From Actinomycetota bacterium (lineage in GTDB: Bacteria > Actinomycetota > Actinomycetes > Nanopelagicales > Nanopelagicaceae), in assembly GCA_947463335.1 (NCBI GenBank), contig CANHRF010000054.1:1-6883 (forward strand): 6,883 bases of DNA, in the 5' to 3' direction. The position numbers and the translations under genes are program-made. Under the pieces are notes generated by a model, which made no database searches, had not been told where the DNA came from, and saw only the letters and a program-made list of their open reading frames with translations. Positions 6,807-6,883 of this stretch are shown one piece after another (position 1 is the first letter of the stretch; every line of letters begins with the position of its first letter).

Positions 6807-6827
6807 TCTTTAGTTATTAACTAAAGA
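6807..6827. repeat. perfect AT-rich palindrome, 10-base arms
   Basis: TCTTTAGTTA (6807-6816) and TAACTAAAGA (6818-6827) are exact reverse complements around one central base. It starts eight bases beyond the stop codon at 6835. The one-base centre makes it look more like a dimeric protein-binding site than an RNA hairpin, though it could still fold with a slightly opened loop. Confidence 0.6.
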
Positions 6828-6834
6828 GCTGGGA

Positions 6835-6883
6835 TTAACCCCAAGCGTTTGCTAGACCGTATTCAGTTGTCTCTGAAGGAACG
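6835..6883 (-). CDS. C-terminal end of a probable sugar-binding protein (partial)
   Basis: Reading leftwards from the window edge, one frame gives fifteen residues, VPSETTEYGLANAWG, followed by TAA at 6835-6837. The other two frames are less convincing; one stops almost at once. The gene is cut by the window, so no domain can be seen. It lies directly upstream of an RbsC/FrcC-type permease and ATPase, where the periplasmic/lipoprotein substrate-binding gene normally stands, and a strong hairpin follows it as is usual for such genes. The function is thus inferred from position only. Confidence 0.55.
   Translation of the reverse strand, partial: VPSETTEYGLANAWG

Overview
The window looks like a piece of a compact, moderate-GC bacterial chromosome, most likely actinobacterial, possibly a streamlined planktonic lineage of the acI/Nanopelagicales kind. 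This rests on the actinobacterial flavour of the IolE-like protein (the APISWG...EVPGWG start), a tRNA gene without an encoded CCA end, two genes that look leaderless, and very tight packing: 4-base overlaps at both convergent gene ends, a 34-base divergent gap and an ATGA start/stop overlap. The taxonomic call is inference; no marker gene is present.

Layout. Bases 1-140 hold a tRNA-Arg(ACG) gene followed by a clear intrinsic terminator. Bases 172-459 (+) encode a small antibiotic-biosynthesis-monooxygenase-fold (ABM/YgiN-like) protein. It meets a two-gene minus-strand operon: an IolE-like TIM-barrel protein (1460-2374) followed by an IolG-like Gfo/Idh/MocA dehydrogenase (456-1439). Divergent from these, 34 bases away, is a shikimate-dehydrogenase-family gene (2409-3272, +) with a non-standard substrate motif. 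It converges on a second minus-strand operon, read from the right edge leftwards: the C-terminal end of a protein that is probably a sugar-binding protein (6835-6883, cut by the window), an intergenic region with a strong hairpin, a palindrome and an 11-base-period repeat, an RbsC/FrcC-type permease (5580-6623), a single-domain sugar ABC ATPase (4789-5583) and a GMC flavoprotein dehydrogenase with a four-cysteine motif (3269-4762).

How it may work together. A sugar/cyclitol ABC importer is coupled to two unrelated oxidoreductases (GMC and Gfo/Idh/MocA), an inosose-dehydratase-like lyase/isomerase and an AroE-like alicyclic-polyol dehydrogenase. The simplest reading is uptake and oxidative breakdown of myo-inositol or a related cyclitol. 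An alternative is a 3-keto-glycoside route, in which GMC, Gfo and TIM-barrel enzymes also occur together. The AroE-like gene and the GMC enzyme are the parts not explained by the textbook iol pathway. No mobile element, CRISPR array or defence system was seen. No stretch over 300 bases lacks a gene.
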